64,000 nucleotides of DNA from Sepioteuthis lessoniana (Eukaryota; Mollusca; Cephalopoda; Myopsida; Loliginidae). Shown here in pieces: positions 10,700 through 22,254 of this stretch. Where the stretch lies: assembly GCA_963585895.1 (NCBI GenBank), contig OY757947.1:33348378-33412377 (forward strand). Reading direction: 5' to 3'. Every line of letters starts with the position of its first letter. Position 1 is the stretch's first letter. The notes beneath the pieces are model-generated. The model made no database searches, had not been told where the DNA came from, and saw nothing but the letters and a program-made list of their open reading frames with translations. Made by a program: the position numbers and the translations under genes.

Positions 10700-11545
10700 T
10701 GACCAGTCGATTGGGGCTGTAGAATACACTGATTGCACCTTTGCAGAGGGCTAAGATCCCCACCCAACGAGTTCCTGGATATGACACTAAAAAATCTGAT
10801 GGTGAGGCTTCAGTAATGCTGGAGCTTTGGGAGAATGTGAAGTATTTCATTCATTGCCATCACTCCCAGGTCATTTCTGGACTGGAATGGTTGCCCCCGA
10901 TAGGGACCTATCTATGGGTCAAATAGAACTAAACTGCGTTATTATGCTAAGCTGAATTGCATGAAAAAGAACTGTTCTGATATCTAAACTGCGTACTTAT
11001 GCTAAACTAAATTGCTTGAAATTGAGCTGTTTTTGTATGCTGAACTGAATTGCTTGAAATGAAACTGTTTTTGACATTGAAACTGTACTTACGCTAAACT
11101 GATTTGTTTGAAATAGAACTGTCTTGACCTTTAACTGGGAGTAAGCAAAAACTGACAGTGATTTAGTATATGTAAATATACTAAATTGAATTGTTTGAAA
11201 TAGACCTTTTTGACTAAACTGAAGGGCTTGAAATAGAAATGTTTTTGACAATTAATCTATCTACTTATGCTAAATTGAATTGTTTGAAATAGAACTGTTT
11301 TGACCTTTAACTGGGAGTAAGCAAAAACTGACAGTGATTATTATATGTAAATATACTAAATTGAATTGTTTGAAATAGACCATTTTGACTAAACTGAAGG
11401 GCTTAAAATAGAAATGTTTTTGACAATTAATCTATATACTTATGCTAAATTGAATTGTTTGAAATAGAACTGTTTATTTGTATAAAAATGGATTTGGCAT
11501 CATATAACCTCCAAACGTTGAAATGGCATAAAACCCAAACAAACA
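10700..11545 (+). repeat. Family D retroposon, complete
   Basis: The head starts at TGGGGCTGTAGAATACAC (near 10,715) and runs to CCTATCTATGGGTCAAATAG. The body has many CTAAACTGAATTG/GAAATAGAACTG units, including a duplicated block with GGGAGTAAGCAAAAACTGAC near 11,140 and 11,310. The tail is GGCATCATATAACC, then GAAATGGCATAAAACC and AAACAA repeats. The best full-length example in the window. Confidence 0.75.
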
Positions 11546-11909
11546 AACAATTAAATCCATTAATTGATTTTAGACAAATAGAAAGAGCAAATTTAGAACA
11601 TTGAAAATATAGTTTTAATTTTAATCAAATATTTGGAATTGAATCGGTTTTTAAATAATCTTTCAGAAGTTAATATGTCTTTAGATCAATCAATTAAATC
11701 AAACGAAACAAGGAATACACCAATTATTCTTTTTTGTTGAGAATGTAATTTGAGAAAAGTGACTGCGAATTTTGGATCCATTTATTTGTACCAAAAATGT
11801 TAATCGGTACATAAAACACATGCTGTTTTTTTTTAAATATGCCGAGAAAAAAAATTAGCACTCGTTGGCATTGAAAAAGTACCATAGCCATATACACGAA
11901 TATGCAAAA

Positions 11910-12428
11910 TGTACATGGGACGTTCATTACATATATAACATAGAACATAGGAATCTCGAAACACGAAAAACGCTTACGACTTCTTTGTGCAGGTAGGAAA
12001 CTTTTTATTACCTTTGAGTTTAAAGGTTCTTCGACATAACGAGAAAGGAACAATCTTTCTATACAGGCTTTTTCATCTGCCCTCCCCACCCCAACACGTG
12101 TGGCACCCGCTACAAAGGTCTCCACGAGCAAGCGAAAACCAACTGTCTTCTTCCGAGGCAGGTCTCATCTCAACTCACTGACTTTTTCAAAATCTCCCCA
12201 AATCCTCCGCGTGCTTCCGGTGCGTGACGTCATTCGTACTCGCTAGCCTCCGTTTCCCATCTCGGGCTATTGTGATATCTCTGAGTGACACGTCTGCTGT
12301 GCGCGCTCGCTCGCGCGGGAACACCTATGTTCATGTTGCACCTAACTAACCCACGTGCTGCGCCGAAAGGTTCTCAGCCTAACTAAACCCAAAGGCATAA
12401 ACCGAAATCCCTCGGCCATTATGTTACA
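11910..12428 (-). mobile_element. Solo-LTR-like element, family 1, cleanest copy
   Basis: Starts TGTACATGG and ends ATGTTACA, with AAAA on each side (11906-11909 and 12429-12432), fitting an LTR with TG...CA ends and a 4-bp target duplication. The minus strand begins TGTAACATAATGG and carries an AATAAA signal at about 12,005. The 135-residue minus-strand reading frame overlapping it has no domain I recognise and probably arises by chance. Confidence 0.6.
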
Positions 12429-12714
12429 AAAATATTTACCCCCTCTGAAACCCGAATCTGCAAAATGGGAGATAAAAGATTAACAGCCGGGAGAAGCAGG
12501 CAAATGTTCACAGGGGAGGAGTTTAAACTTTGAAAAATGGCATGAATTAATTTCGGAAGCCACATGGTTCAATGATTTGTTGAATTACGTTAAAGATATG
12601 ACTTTAAACATCTAGGGTTTTTTTATGCCAAGAGATAAGGAAATCGTTTTTATTGTAAATTTAGATTCATAATTTTCTTTATGTTTCGTGGGAGCTTTTG
12701 TTTGTGAGTACTTT

Positions 12715-12935
12715 TATTTTTCGCACACAGTTATATGATATCAAGTATTCCTATCTAAAACAAATAATTGACAAAGTTATATGATATCAAGTATTCGTAT
12801 CAAATTCAAATAATTTGCCCACAGTCGAATAGTATCAAGTATTCCTATCTAATACAAATAATTATATGGTTTTGAGTAATTATTTCTAATTGATAATAAT
12901 CATTTATTTCTTTACAGTTGAATAGTTTTAAATAA
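12715..12935. repeat. Family D inner repeat units
   Basis: Three or four units with ACAGTTATATGATATCAAGTA and a TAATACAAATAATT spacer. Head and tail of the element are not attached. Confidence 0.5.
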
Positions 12936-13390
12936 ATTATAATGATTAGTAAACACTTATAGCTTCCAGTAGCTTTGAAATTTGAGAATTGGTATGAATT
13001 CATTTTGGAAGACATGTGGGTCTATAATGATTGGTTGATTTAACTTAAAGATATGTCTTTAAATATCAAGGGTTATTGTTGTATATTGACCTTCGACCAT
13101 TCCAAAGTGATGCATCGGAAGGAAGTGACACATTCCAATGGCCAGTAATCGAAGGAAATCGCGTAGGCGGATTTGGCTGACGAAATGGGACAAGGTAAAA
13201 GCCCATGATACACTCATAGACTGATGCACCGGAAGAGAGTGACCTCTGAACTGCATGACAGTTATTTCTGCTTGATGACGATCAAACATGCCATTCCAAA
13301 GATTGAGTTGGCGATTGAGTGGGCGATTGAACTATTATATAACTCGGTGAAGATAGGAAGTCAGGGAGTTGGAGTCAGACGAGTTGGAGT

Positions 13391-13860
13391 AAAGATTTGG
13401 CAGGGAAAGCCACCACCCGGGAAAAGGGGCCCTCGGGACCTCAAGTGAGTTTGTTGGTGATAAGACGCAGTAGAGAAAGCCAGCAGAGTGGGCCCCCGGG
13501 CCTCCGGTTGAGCATCAGGAGAACGAGAACGACACACGGCTATGTCTGGAGGGGCTGGGGCGGTCAATATGTTGCAGTCTTTTTTCAGTCCCCAACTCCC
13601 CCTCACACGCAAACCTTGAGAGGTATATTTTTTTTTTAAAAGTGTTGGGGACTGAACAAAGACTGCAACATATTGACCGCCCCAGCCGCTCTGGAGATAG
13701 CCGTGTGTCGTTCTCGTTCTCCTGATGCTCAACCGGAGGCCCGGGGGCCCACTCTGCTGGCTTTCTCTACTGCGTCTTATCACCAAGAAACTCACTTGGG
13801 GTCCTGAGGGCCTCTTCTGCCGGGTGGTGGCTTTCCCTACCAAATCTTCTCTCGTCGTCT
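13391..13860. repeat. GC-rich 0.45-kb palindrome
   Basis: The left arm (13,391 to about 13,600) and right arm (about 13,640 to 13,850) are inverted copies. Paired landmarks include GGTCAATATGTTGCAGTC with GACTGCAACATATTGACC, and GGTTGAGCATCAGGAG with CTCCTGATGCTCAACC. The loop of about 40 bases holds a poly-T. The arms resemble part of LTR family 2 at 9.6 kb. The 80- and 160-residue reading frames are the two sides of this palindrome. Confidence 0.85.
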
Positions 13861-14017
13861 TTTATTAATTGCGTCAATATGTATTGAGCATGTATATATG
13901 TATAGTTGTAGCCAATGACTATACAACATTATTTTATGCCAAGAGATAAGGAAATCGCTTTTATAGTTCATTTAGATTTACAATTTCTTCTTAAAATAAG
14001 TAATTTACAGTTATATG

Positions 14018-14215
14018 AGAGTTCGATAATGGCCCGGAAGACCTGGGTTCAATCCCAGGTCGAGTCACACCAAAGACTCAAAAAATGGTTCTTGATACCT
14101 CCTTGCTTAACACTTAGCATTATAAGGTATGTATCAATGGTAAAGTAGAACAATCCAGGGAAAAGAGTAGCGCCCTCCCATACACCTTGGTGTAGTAGCT
14201 ATCGAATATACTCAC
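14018..14215 (+). mobile_element. SINE family C, partial head
   Basis: Starts within the head (GATAATGGCCCGGAAGACC), keeps the B-box-like GGGTTCAATCCC and runs to CTTGGTGTAGTAGCTAT. Confidence 0.7.
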
Positions 14216-14590
14216 TAGGAAAAAATAGGTAGCTAAATAAATGGTATCGAAATTAATATAAGCATTAATATTTCTCTTAAAAGTTAATTATCGAACTTAA
14301 CATGAAAAGAAAATAAATTAAACGAATAAATAAAAAAGTTAAATTACCGTAAATATAACTGACGGAGGAAATTTGAAAATAAAAAAAAAAAGGTAAATAA
14401 AAAAACAGAAATTCAATAAAACGAGGAGGCAACTCCTTAATCTCTTCCCCCTCCCCCTCCACCCCACGTGTCTATTCTGTTTTATTTATCCATTGGATCT
14501 GAAGAAGTCCTGTTATATTTTTCTTCGTGTTTTTGGTTCACACCAGAAACTGAAAAACAGGATGGAAATAAATTCATAATCCTAAATTAA

Positions 14591-14740
14591 CCGGTCTTTG
14601 GGTTTTTCTTTAAGAAATATTGCTCTGTAAAAAAATTACATTGAGCTCTCCACCAGGAAAATTTAAATGTTCAGCTCCTGAATGATTTTCTTGTCCTGAA
14701 GGAATTACTCCCAACTCTGGTTTAACTGGACCGAATAATA

Positions 14741-14802
<62 letters not shown>

Positions 14803-15255
14803 CTTGGTCCAGTTAAACCGGAGTTAGGAGTAATTCCATCAGGACAAGAAATTATTCATGAATGAATATTTAAAATTTTCCTGGTAAAGAGCTCAATGTA
14901 CCAATAATGATATTTACCAACCCCTCTGCTCGGGCAGGATATGACACAAGGTCAATTTTTAAGCAGAGTTTAACAGGTTTGAATTCAGAGTTTTCCCTCT
15001 CCTAGACCAGCTGCCTCACCAAGGCTGAAGAACCTAGTCTGCCCTACTATTTACCCATAACTGGAGGGAGAATAATTGGATTCATACCTTTCCCAAGCGT
15101 ATTAGTGCTATGTGAAATGCAATCAGCCTCGTCCAGGATTTGAACTCGTGTCGTTGTGTCCATTTCCTACGACAATAACCATTACACCACGGGCACCTCA
15201 ATGTACCAATAATACAGAGCAATAAATTCTTTAAGAAAAAACCGGTTTCGTTGTT
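14591..15255. repeat. AT-cored long palindrome with a SINE in its right arm
   Basis: The left arm (14,591-14,742) and right arm (14,798-14,908, resuming 15,214-15,255) are inverted copies around (TA)n at 14,743-14,797. Paired landmarks are GGTTTAACTGGACC with GGTCCAGTTAAACC and CATTGAGCTC with GAGCTCAATG. Removing the SINE restores a continuous arm. Confidence 0.85.
14909..15196 (-). mobile_element. SINE family A, full length
   Basis: Minus-strand copy from the head (near 15,195) to TTGGTAAATA (near 14,912). The target duplication CTCAATGTACCAATAAT lies at 14,892-14,908 and 15,197-15,213, of which 15-17 bases are certain because the SINE itself begins AGG. Such a length indicates target-primed insertion by LINE machinery. 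Confidence 0.9.
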
Positions 15256-15261
15256 TTTTCT

Positions 15262-15269
15262 TTAAGAAA

Positions 15270-15303
<34 letters not shown>

Positions 15304-15618
15304 TCATATCTTGTACTTTTTAAAGTTGTGAAATGTTTTATTTTTCTTCAAATAACATTATGTACACCCACATTTACCGATTTCATTCTTTTAGGCTTCT
15401 TAGAATATTGGTCTTCTTAAGGCCATATTTCATCAAAGACGGCATACCACTATTCTTACTGTTGCTGAAGGTTTGCGTGTCGTCTCACATTAACAGACGT
15501 CTTCCCTTCATTTCACAAGCGGTGTCGAGACAACAGTGTGGGTGTATGCATTTGCATGTATGTGTATGCGTATGTGTGTACGTGTGCACTCGTCTCTCTC
15601 TCTATATATATATATATG

Positions 15619-15650
<32 letters not shown>

Positions 15651-15694
15651 AACACAACCCCCGAACCACAGACATAGACAGACACACATACACA

Positions 15695-15743
<49 letters not shown>

Positions 15744-15750
15744 AAAGTAA
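15262..15750. repeat. AT microsatellite cluster
   Basis: (TA)n at about 15,270-15,301, 15,603-15,650 and 15,698-15,737. The segment between the first two is unassigned. Confidence 0.85.
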
Positions 15751-15869
15751 TTAAAATCTCATATATCTTTCTGTCGTTTCATTGCTGTAAGTTTCATGTA
15801 TCGACTATGGAACAGAAGATGCAATTATGAAATAAAATTTTATTAGGGATTAAGATTTCCTCGGACGAT

Positions 15870-15960
15870 TGTCTTCAATTCCATCGGATTTACTTAAAGG
15901 CAAGTCAATCCCTCTCGGGTTATTTTATTCCTAGAGGTTAGGGAATCACGTTAATTTCGC
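15870..15960 (-). repeat. Possible family E tail, degenerate
   Basis: CGGGTTATTTTATTCCTAGAGG followed by TTAGGGAATCACGTTAATT resembles the minus-strand E tail. Short and diverged. Confidence 0.35.
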
Positions 15961-16044
15961 GTTCATGTTTCTTTTTCTTAGAATTTGTCTTTTTAAGTAT
16001 TTTTATCGAAAATTTTTAAACAGGTCTAATTTTGCCGTAATATT

Positions 16045-16975
16045 TATCCGAATTCTCCATCATATAGCCTATAAAAATCTCCCCATATAGCCTAATAAAA
16101 GTCTCCCCTGTATAACCTATTAAAGTTTCCTCCGTGTAACCTTTAAAAGTCTCATCGTATAACCTATAAAATTCTGACCGTATAACCTAAAACAAGTCTT
16201 TCAATTATATCCTATAAAAGCCTCTTGTATAACCTACAAAATCTCCCGTATAACATAAAAGTCTCACTGTATAACCTAATAAAAGTCCCCACTTTATAGC
16301 CTATACAAGCCTCTCGCATAACCTATAAAAGTCTCACCGTATAACCAATAAAAGTCTCGCTTTATTACCTAATAAAAGTATCCTCCTTATAGCCAATAAA
16401 GGTTTCTTGTATAACCTATAAAAGTCACCGTATAACCTATAAAAGTCTCACTGAATAACCTACTAAAAGTCTCCCCATCATAGCCTATAATAGTCTCTTG
16501 TATAACCTATAAAAGTATCATCGTATAGCCTATAAAAATCTCCCCGTATTGCCAATAAAAATCTCACCGTACAGCGTAATAAAAGTCTCCCCCCGTATAG
16601 CCTATAAAAGTCTCATCGTAGAACCTATAAAAATCTCACTGTATAACCTAATAAAGTCTTCCCATTAAAGCTTATAATAGTCTTCCGTATAGCCAATAAA
16701 AGTATCGCCTAATAAAAGTGTCCCCTGAATAGCCTATAATAGTCTCCCATATAACCTATAAAAGCATCATCGTATTGCCCAATAAGAGTCTCCCCAGAAT
16801 TGCCTATAAAAGTCTCTCTGTACAGCCTAATAAAAGTCTCCCCTAAATAGCATATAAAAGTCTCCCGTATAACCTATAAAAGCATCATCGTATAGCCTAA
16901 TAAGAGTCTCCCCTGAATTGCCTATAAAAGTCTCTCTGTACAGCCTAATAAAAGCCTCCCCGTAAAATGTATATC
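16045..16975. repeat. CCTATAAAAGTCTC minisatellite
   Basis: About 930 bases of degenerate 22-28 bp units built on ATAACCTATAAAAGTCTCCC. Near the right end a larger block is repeated 114 bases apart (CCTATAAAAGCATCATCGTAT at 16,757 and 16,871), so a higher-order unit is forming. The minus-strand reading frame rich in FIG/FIRLY is its translation. Confidence 0.9.
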
Positions 16976-17049
16976 TAAAAGTTAAGATAATAAAATTTTT
17001 CATTTCACACTGTTTACAATTTATAGTACCTGTGCATATAATATGTACC

Positions 17050-17455
17050 AATATAAATGGTAAACACAATGATATAAAGATAACTTTATTATCTTAACTA
17101 AAATCCTTTGTTCAGTCATTAGCTCTGCTATGCAGAAACACGTTGGGTCAGGTTAACGGGAAATTGGAACGAATCATGGATACAATGGCCAATGTTTTTT
17201 TGAAATATCAGCCAAGAATCGTGAACTCTTGTTTATATCATTCTATGAAATTGCATAGATGTCATATTTCAGCATAATAAACTGTTTAATTCATTAGATG
17301 ACAATTATTCGAAAGCCAAATTTGCCTACAATGTAAATCAAAGATGAGGTTTTAGTATTTTAGGAATATCTAAGTAAACACAATAAGCTACATCAAGGTC
17401 TAGACTACATTGTATATTTCCTATATTGCATTGATTTTGATTGTATAACAGAATT
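17050..17455. other. Unassigned AT-rich sequence
   Basis: No repeat family, boxes or reading frame recognised. Confidence 0.4.
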
Positions 17456-17950
17456 TTTGGTTTGGTTGGTTTTTAAGGCATATCAACTATTGTAGGTCAT
17501 TTAATGCCAAATCGATTTTATACATATCAATCGTTCTATTTCAAAGTATTCTGTTTAGCCTAAGTACACAGTTTAAATGTCAAAAACAGTTCTATTTCAA
17601 ACAGTTCAGTTATCAGAGATACACCGTTGAAATGTCAAAACAGTTCTATTTTAAACAATTCAGTTTAGCATAAGTACACAATTTAAATGTCAAAATTAGT
17701 TCTATTTCAAACAATTCAGTTTAGCATAAGTACACAGTTTAGTTCTATTTGACCCATAAATAGGACCCTATCAGGTGCAACCACACCGGGACAGAGTAGA
17801 TCTGAGAACGATGGCAATGAAGAGGTACTCCGCATTCCCAAAGCTCCAGCATTACTGGAGCCTCACCATATGTCATATCAGGACCTTCGTTAGGAGAGTC
17901 TTACCCATCTGCAGAGATGCAGTCGCTGTATTCTGCAGACCCTGCAGACT
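17456..17950 (-). repeat. Family D retroposon
   Basis: Minus-strand copy reading tail (GGCATATCAACTATTGTAGG), body units (GTTCTATTTCAAACAGTTCAG) and head (GACCCATAAATAGGACCC to TGCAGTCGCTGTATTCTGCAG) in plus-strand order. Confidence 0.75.
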
Positions 17951-18184
17951 GGGACACAGAAGTTTTGAAAGTATAGATAAGTGTTTGAAAATTTCTTCTT
18001 CATGTCATTGGATGTTGAATTATTTTTGTAACTTAGTAACTACAAAAAATAGGAATCATTATTTATAGGCAATATTTATAGGGACTATTTATAGGGCATA
18101 TTTGTTAAAACACCTTTTTGTGGCAAAAATTAGAATTCATTCTAATCGCCAAGTCATTCCTTACTCGTGTATATACGGAAGGTA

Positions 18185-18480
18185 TCAAGTCAGTCAAATC
18201 GTCCAGATTCTCTGATCTCTTTCGACATCCTTATCGGCCATTACTTTTGGCTGGTCCTCAGCGCGGCATCTAATGTCCGCAGAGAGTGGTTATATGTACG
18301 TTTTTGATGGTTTGCAGCATTGATGGGTCCGTGTGTCGAAGAGGGTCGGTTATAAGTTCGCCCTCACTTCACCAGCAGTGGCCAGCATGTCTTGTTTGTC
18401 TTACTTAGATGGTTTATGAGATGGGAGGCAGGTGGCCGTATAGTTTCTGTTGAGTGGGGTGCTGCTTCCAATTTTTATGC
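18185..18480 (-). pseudogene. RTE-like LINE 3' fragment
   Basis: In mixed frames the minus strand gives TATCLPSHKPSK, RQTRHAGHCW and a trailing EDQPKVM-like part. It has the same order of motifs as the fragments at 38.3 and 39.7 kb but is strongly decayed. Confidence 0.6.
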
Positions 18481-18489
18481 ATAGCAGCA

Positions 18490-18600
18490 CGCAGCATCCT
18501 TGTATAGTTCCCATATCCAGGAAACTCATTGGGAGGGTGGGGTTTTATCCGTCTGCAGAGATGCAGTCGGTGTATTCAACAGCCCCAGCCGACGAGGCTC
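18490..18600 (-). repeat. Family D head fragment
   Basis: CCCATATCCAGGAAACTC through GATGCAGTCGGTGTATTC and CAGCCCCAGCCGAC. Head only. Confidence 0.7.
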
Positions 18601-18749
18601 CATTTAACTGTGTCCAAAGGAATGGCAATTCTTGAAACCATTACTGTGCAAATAAATGGTCTCTGTTTTTTTTAAATGATACCAAAAAGTATTCATTTAA
18701 AAATCATTATATATATTTTTCTTTTATTTTTTTTTTTCATCATACAACG

Positions 18750-18880
18750 TGTGAAAGCACGTGCTATACCCTGTCCTCATCAGCCGCCAACCAGGGGTGA
18801 TAACACAGTTTCGGTAGCTCAAGGCGGTACTGCCACCCCCGGCGCTACCAAGCAGCTTTTGCCACCGGACAGGGTATTAA
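18750..18880. other. GC-richer block of unknown origin
   Basis: Stands out from its AT-rich surroundings, with CCTGTCCTCATCAGCCGCC, GGCGGTACTGCCACC and GACAGGGTATT. It may belong to the mobile element whose C-terminal part lies at 19.1-19.5 kb, which is a guess from proximity. Confidence 0.3.
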
Positions 18881-18884
18881 GAGA

Positions 18885-18923
<39 letters not shown>

Positions 18924-19089
18924 GCCAGATCCATTAAATGCAGAGACTACATTGGACGTTAATCTTCATTTTCTGAGTGCAGTTTGTGATTTAAAAAAAA
19001 AAAACGCGTTTACTTTCGGCGGTTGATGTTATTACGCGTTTACAGTAACCGTTTCTTACGTAATCACACGGGAAAGGTGATTCCGCGTG

Positions 19090-19515
19090 TATTACCTTCA
19101 TGCTGAAAACTTTCTTGCTTTCGACCAAATCTAACTTGATGCATATCGCGCCGTGGTCTGAAGACGATTCGAGGCAACTTTCAAACTGCGGCCAGTGATT
19201 CCTATTTTTGAAAGAAACGAAATGACTGAGTGTCCTATAAAACCACGACAACCAACCTCAATAGGAATCACATGACATATTCAACCCTTTTCCACGCAGT
19301 CGGCACGCAGTGACTCGTAGCGGTTTTTCTTCCGCTCGTGTGCTTCCTCCCGGTTTTCTTCCCAAGGGACAGTCAATTCTATGAGGAGGACACTCCTCTT
19401 TGAATCGGACCATACTACAATGTCCGGCCGCTTTTCTGTTTGAACAATGTGAACTGGAAATTGTAGAGATGTCTTGAGATCTGCTGAAACTTTCCAGTCA
19501 CTAGCTCCGTTCAGT
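19090..19515 (-). pseudogene. Mobile-element protein C-terminus with a PD-(D/E)XK-like motif
   Basis: The minus strand reads LLNGASDWKVSADLK, then RPDIVVWSDSKRSVLLIELTVPWEE, then NREEAHERKKNRY, and after a stop VIPIEVGCRGFIGHSV and FLSKIGITGRSLK. The RPDIV...ELTVPWEE spacing looks like the PD...ExT core of restriction-like nucleases found at the end of some retroelement proteins. I know similar strings from many invertebrate mobile-element predictions but cannot name the clade. Two in-frame stops both look like mutated tryptophan codons (a TGA at 19,281-19,283 and a TAG further on). The 212-residue frame reaching 19,919 includes two AT microsatellites and a SINE-tail segment upstream, so its N-terminal half is not part of the original protein. 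Confidence 0.65.
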
Positions 19516-19524
19516 AGCTTCATG

Positions 19525-19572
<48 letters not shown>

Positions 19573-19725
19573 AGTTTGGCATTAGATAACCTACATGGGT
19601 TGATATACCATGAAACGCAACTAATCAACGAACAATTCTGTTTTATCGGAGTGATCAGATACCCATATATTAATATATACAGAACATACCCTCTGAGGTA
19701 TATATATATATATATATATATATAG
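19525..19725 (+). repeat. AT microsatellites flanking a shared SINE tail
   Basis: (TA)n at 19,525-19,570 and 19,699-19,724. Between them is TTGGCATTAGATAACC, then GGTTGATATACCATGAAAC, the tail common to families B and D. Confidence 0.75.
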
Positions 19726-20339
19726 TTTCGTTTTCTGTTATATATAAGTAGTGGATATATTTGTTTCTCTGAAGCAATCTGTTGATCTACTGCTGATGGG
19801 TCTGTCAATCTATTTGCAAATTGTTGTACCCTAAACTTACCTGCCACTCTAACCGTGCATGTGAAACTATCCAGTCTGCGAATTCCATCTGCAATCGCAT
19901 TAATGTGCATACTCAACACACGTACGTATTTGTTGATCTCCTCTTAAAACCCCCGCGCCTATCACAACCTCACCTGGTTATCCCTCACTGTTTGATGTCC
20001 TAGCTCTTCTCGAGGAGGGGGCGCTTGGATTCTTAAACCAACAAACCCAGTAAGATGTCACTCACTAATGAAATATTTATCTGTCTTCAGTGGCTTTTTT
20101 TGAAAAAAAAAATACTCGCTTCTTTTCTACGCCGATTATCTTATCTTCATAACTTAAACAGCAGGATACTGTTTATCGTTTTAGATCGTATTAATTTAGA
20201 GTATTTGCGGCCGTCTCGGCAGTTAACTATATGCTAGGGGGTCTAAAAAATGAGCCTGGGTCATATTTACAGCATTATTGAAAAAGGTTTAAAATAAGTA
20301 GGAAAAAATGACAAAACAAGACAGATAGATAGGATCACA

Positions 20340-20415
<76 letters not shown>

Positions 20416-20420
20416 TGGGG
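20340..20420. repeat. (TA)n microsatellites
   Basis: Two TA runs separated by a few bases. Confidence 0.9.
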
Positions 20421-20464
20421 ATAAAGAGAGAATATATATAGATTGATAGATTTCAAAAGAGTGT

Positions 20465-20712
20465 GAGGTTTGGTTTCATTATTAATGGCATATCATCCTC
20501 TGTTGGTTATTTAATGCCAAAGTCATCTTTCTAGAAGAACATTAGTGGTACTATTTAACCCATAGCTAGGAGGGTAAGGGGTTTTAAAACTTTTCCCAAG
20601 AGTATTTGCCCAAAATTGAAAGTACTAGTCTGACTGGAGATCGAACAAGCTAACTACGATTCCACAGTCTATCGATTTAAACATTACACAGCGAAAGACA
20701 CTACCTAGAACA
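20465..20712 (-). mobile_element. tRNA-derived SINE, family B
   Basis: On the minus strand the head carries ATCGATAGACTGTGGAATCG and a B-box-like GTTCGATCTCC. It continues through the TTTGGGCAAATACTCTTGGG core and TAGTACCACTAATGTTCTTC to the tail. The core aligns with the SINE A core, suggesting a shared central domain. Confidence 0.7.
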
Positions 20713-20734
20713 CGAAAGAAATATATGTATAAAT

Positions 20735-20846
20735 ATATGTAGATAGATAGACTGATAGATAGGGTTAGACTAAAATAGATAGATAGATAGATAGATAGAT
20801 AGGGTTAGACAAAGATAGATAAATAGATAGATAGGGTTAGACTAAA

Positions 20847-20878
<32 letters not shown>

Positions 20879-20890
20879 GGTTTGACTAAA

Positions 20891-20926
<36 letters not shown>

Positions 20927-21046
20927 GGTTTGACTAAGATAGATAAATAGATAGATAGGGTTAGACTAAGATAGAGAGATAGATAGATAGATAGAAACAG
21001 GGTATGATAGATAGATAGATAGATAGATAGGGAGGGTTAGACTAAA

Positions 21047-21082
<36 letters not shown>

Positions 21083-21122
21083 GGTTATACTAAAATAGAT
21101 AGATAGATAGATAGATAGAAAA
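20735..21122. repeat. GATA array with AGGGTTAGACTAAAATA breaks
   Basis: TAGA blocks alternate with GGGTTAGACTAAAAT or close variants about eight times. Its layout parallels the TCTA/CAGACTTTTCA array at 6.3 kb, although the break sequences differ. Confidence 0.9.
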
Positions 21123-21244
21123 TACAAAACAAGAAATATTAAGTCTTTTTTTTTCGGCCCGCTGATTGTCAAATATATAAATTAGTCAATAGAGATTTTT
21201 TTCCCAATCAATTCCTTATTGCTTCTAAGAATGACGGATTCTTT

Positions 21245-21640
21245 TCTACATTAACTGAATTTAACGGCATCTCAACCCATCTAGTGTTGCTTCATACCGG
21301 GAGGTTAGAGAATCGCCTTCTTTGTACTTTATATTCATTTGTGTGATGTTCTTTCCGAAAGGTTTTCTTTTTCAAACAGTCCAATTGAATATAAATAATC
21401 TTTAAACAGATCCATTTACCCGTAGACGGGACCCTAGCAGATGCTTTAACCCAGACTTAGCGTGGAAATCAGTGCATAAGCAAAAAGAAAAAAGAAAATC
21501 AACACTCCAGACATTTCCAAAACTCGAACCTCAACAACAGATACAGTTTAGTGTCATACTCATGACGTCCCATTTTGCGAGGAGGGAAGAAACTATTACC
21601 CCTCTAGAGGGGATAAAGACAGCGTATTCAAAGCTTTGTC
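21245..21640 (-). repeat. Family E tail joined to a D-like head
   Basis: Tail AATTTAACGGCATCTCAACC, then ACAGATCCATTTACCCGTAGACGGGACCCTA and a diverged head to about 21,640. Family E can be read as a D head carried on a variant tail. Confidence 0.5.
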
Positions 21641-21699
21641 GACTGAGTGGTCTTCCCTGAGGAGGGATAAAAACGTCAATTATATAAATGTGGTGAGTA

Positions 21700-22211
21700 G
21701 TTAGGTTGGGGTTTATGGCATATCAACCATTGTAGGTTATTTAATGCCATATCCTCTTTATACATATATATATTAGATATATACTATTTGGTTTAGTTGG
21801 GTTTTATGGAATATCAACCATTGTCGGTTATTTAATGCCATCTCCTCTTTATACATATATATTAAATATATAGGATTTGGTCTCGTTGGGTTTTATGGCA
21901 TATCAACCATTGTAGGTTATTTAATGCCAAATCCTCTTTATACATATATATTAGATACATATTATTTGGTTTGGTTGGGTTTTATGGCATATCAACCATT
22001 GTAGGTTATTTAATGCCAAATCCTCTTTATACATATATATTAAATATATACGATTTCGTTTGGTTGTTTTTTATGGCATATCAACAATTGTACGCTATTT
22101 AATGCTAAATCTTTTTTATACATATATATTAAATATATATGATTTGGTTTGGTTTGGTTTGGTTTGGTTTTGTATTATTTCAAACACTGCATGTTATTTA
22201 AAGCCAAATCC

Positions 22212-22250
<39 letters not shown>
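21700..22250 (-). repeat. 89-bp tandem array, second locus
   Basis: Five to six units with the ATGGCA landmark at 21,715, 21,806, 21,895, 21,984 and 22,073, so a period of 89-91. The unit is the one arrayed at 7.6-8.0 kb (tail plus an ATTAAATATATA spacer). It ends in (TA)n at 22,217-22,250. Confidence 0.85.
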
Positions 22251-22254
22251 TTTG

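Noticed and set aside
11724-12131. 135-residue minus-strand reading frame as a host gene
   Set aside because: Its first half lies in an LTR-like repeat and its second half has no domain. Copies of the repeat elsewhere are not open in this frame.
13361-13843. 160-residue minus-strand reading frame as a gene
   Set aside because: It covers both arms of a palindrome and its mirror frame on the plus strand is equally open. High GC alone keeps the frames open.
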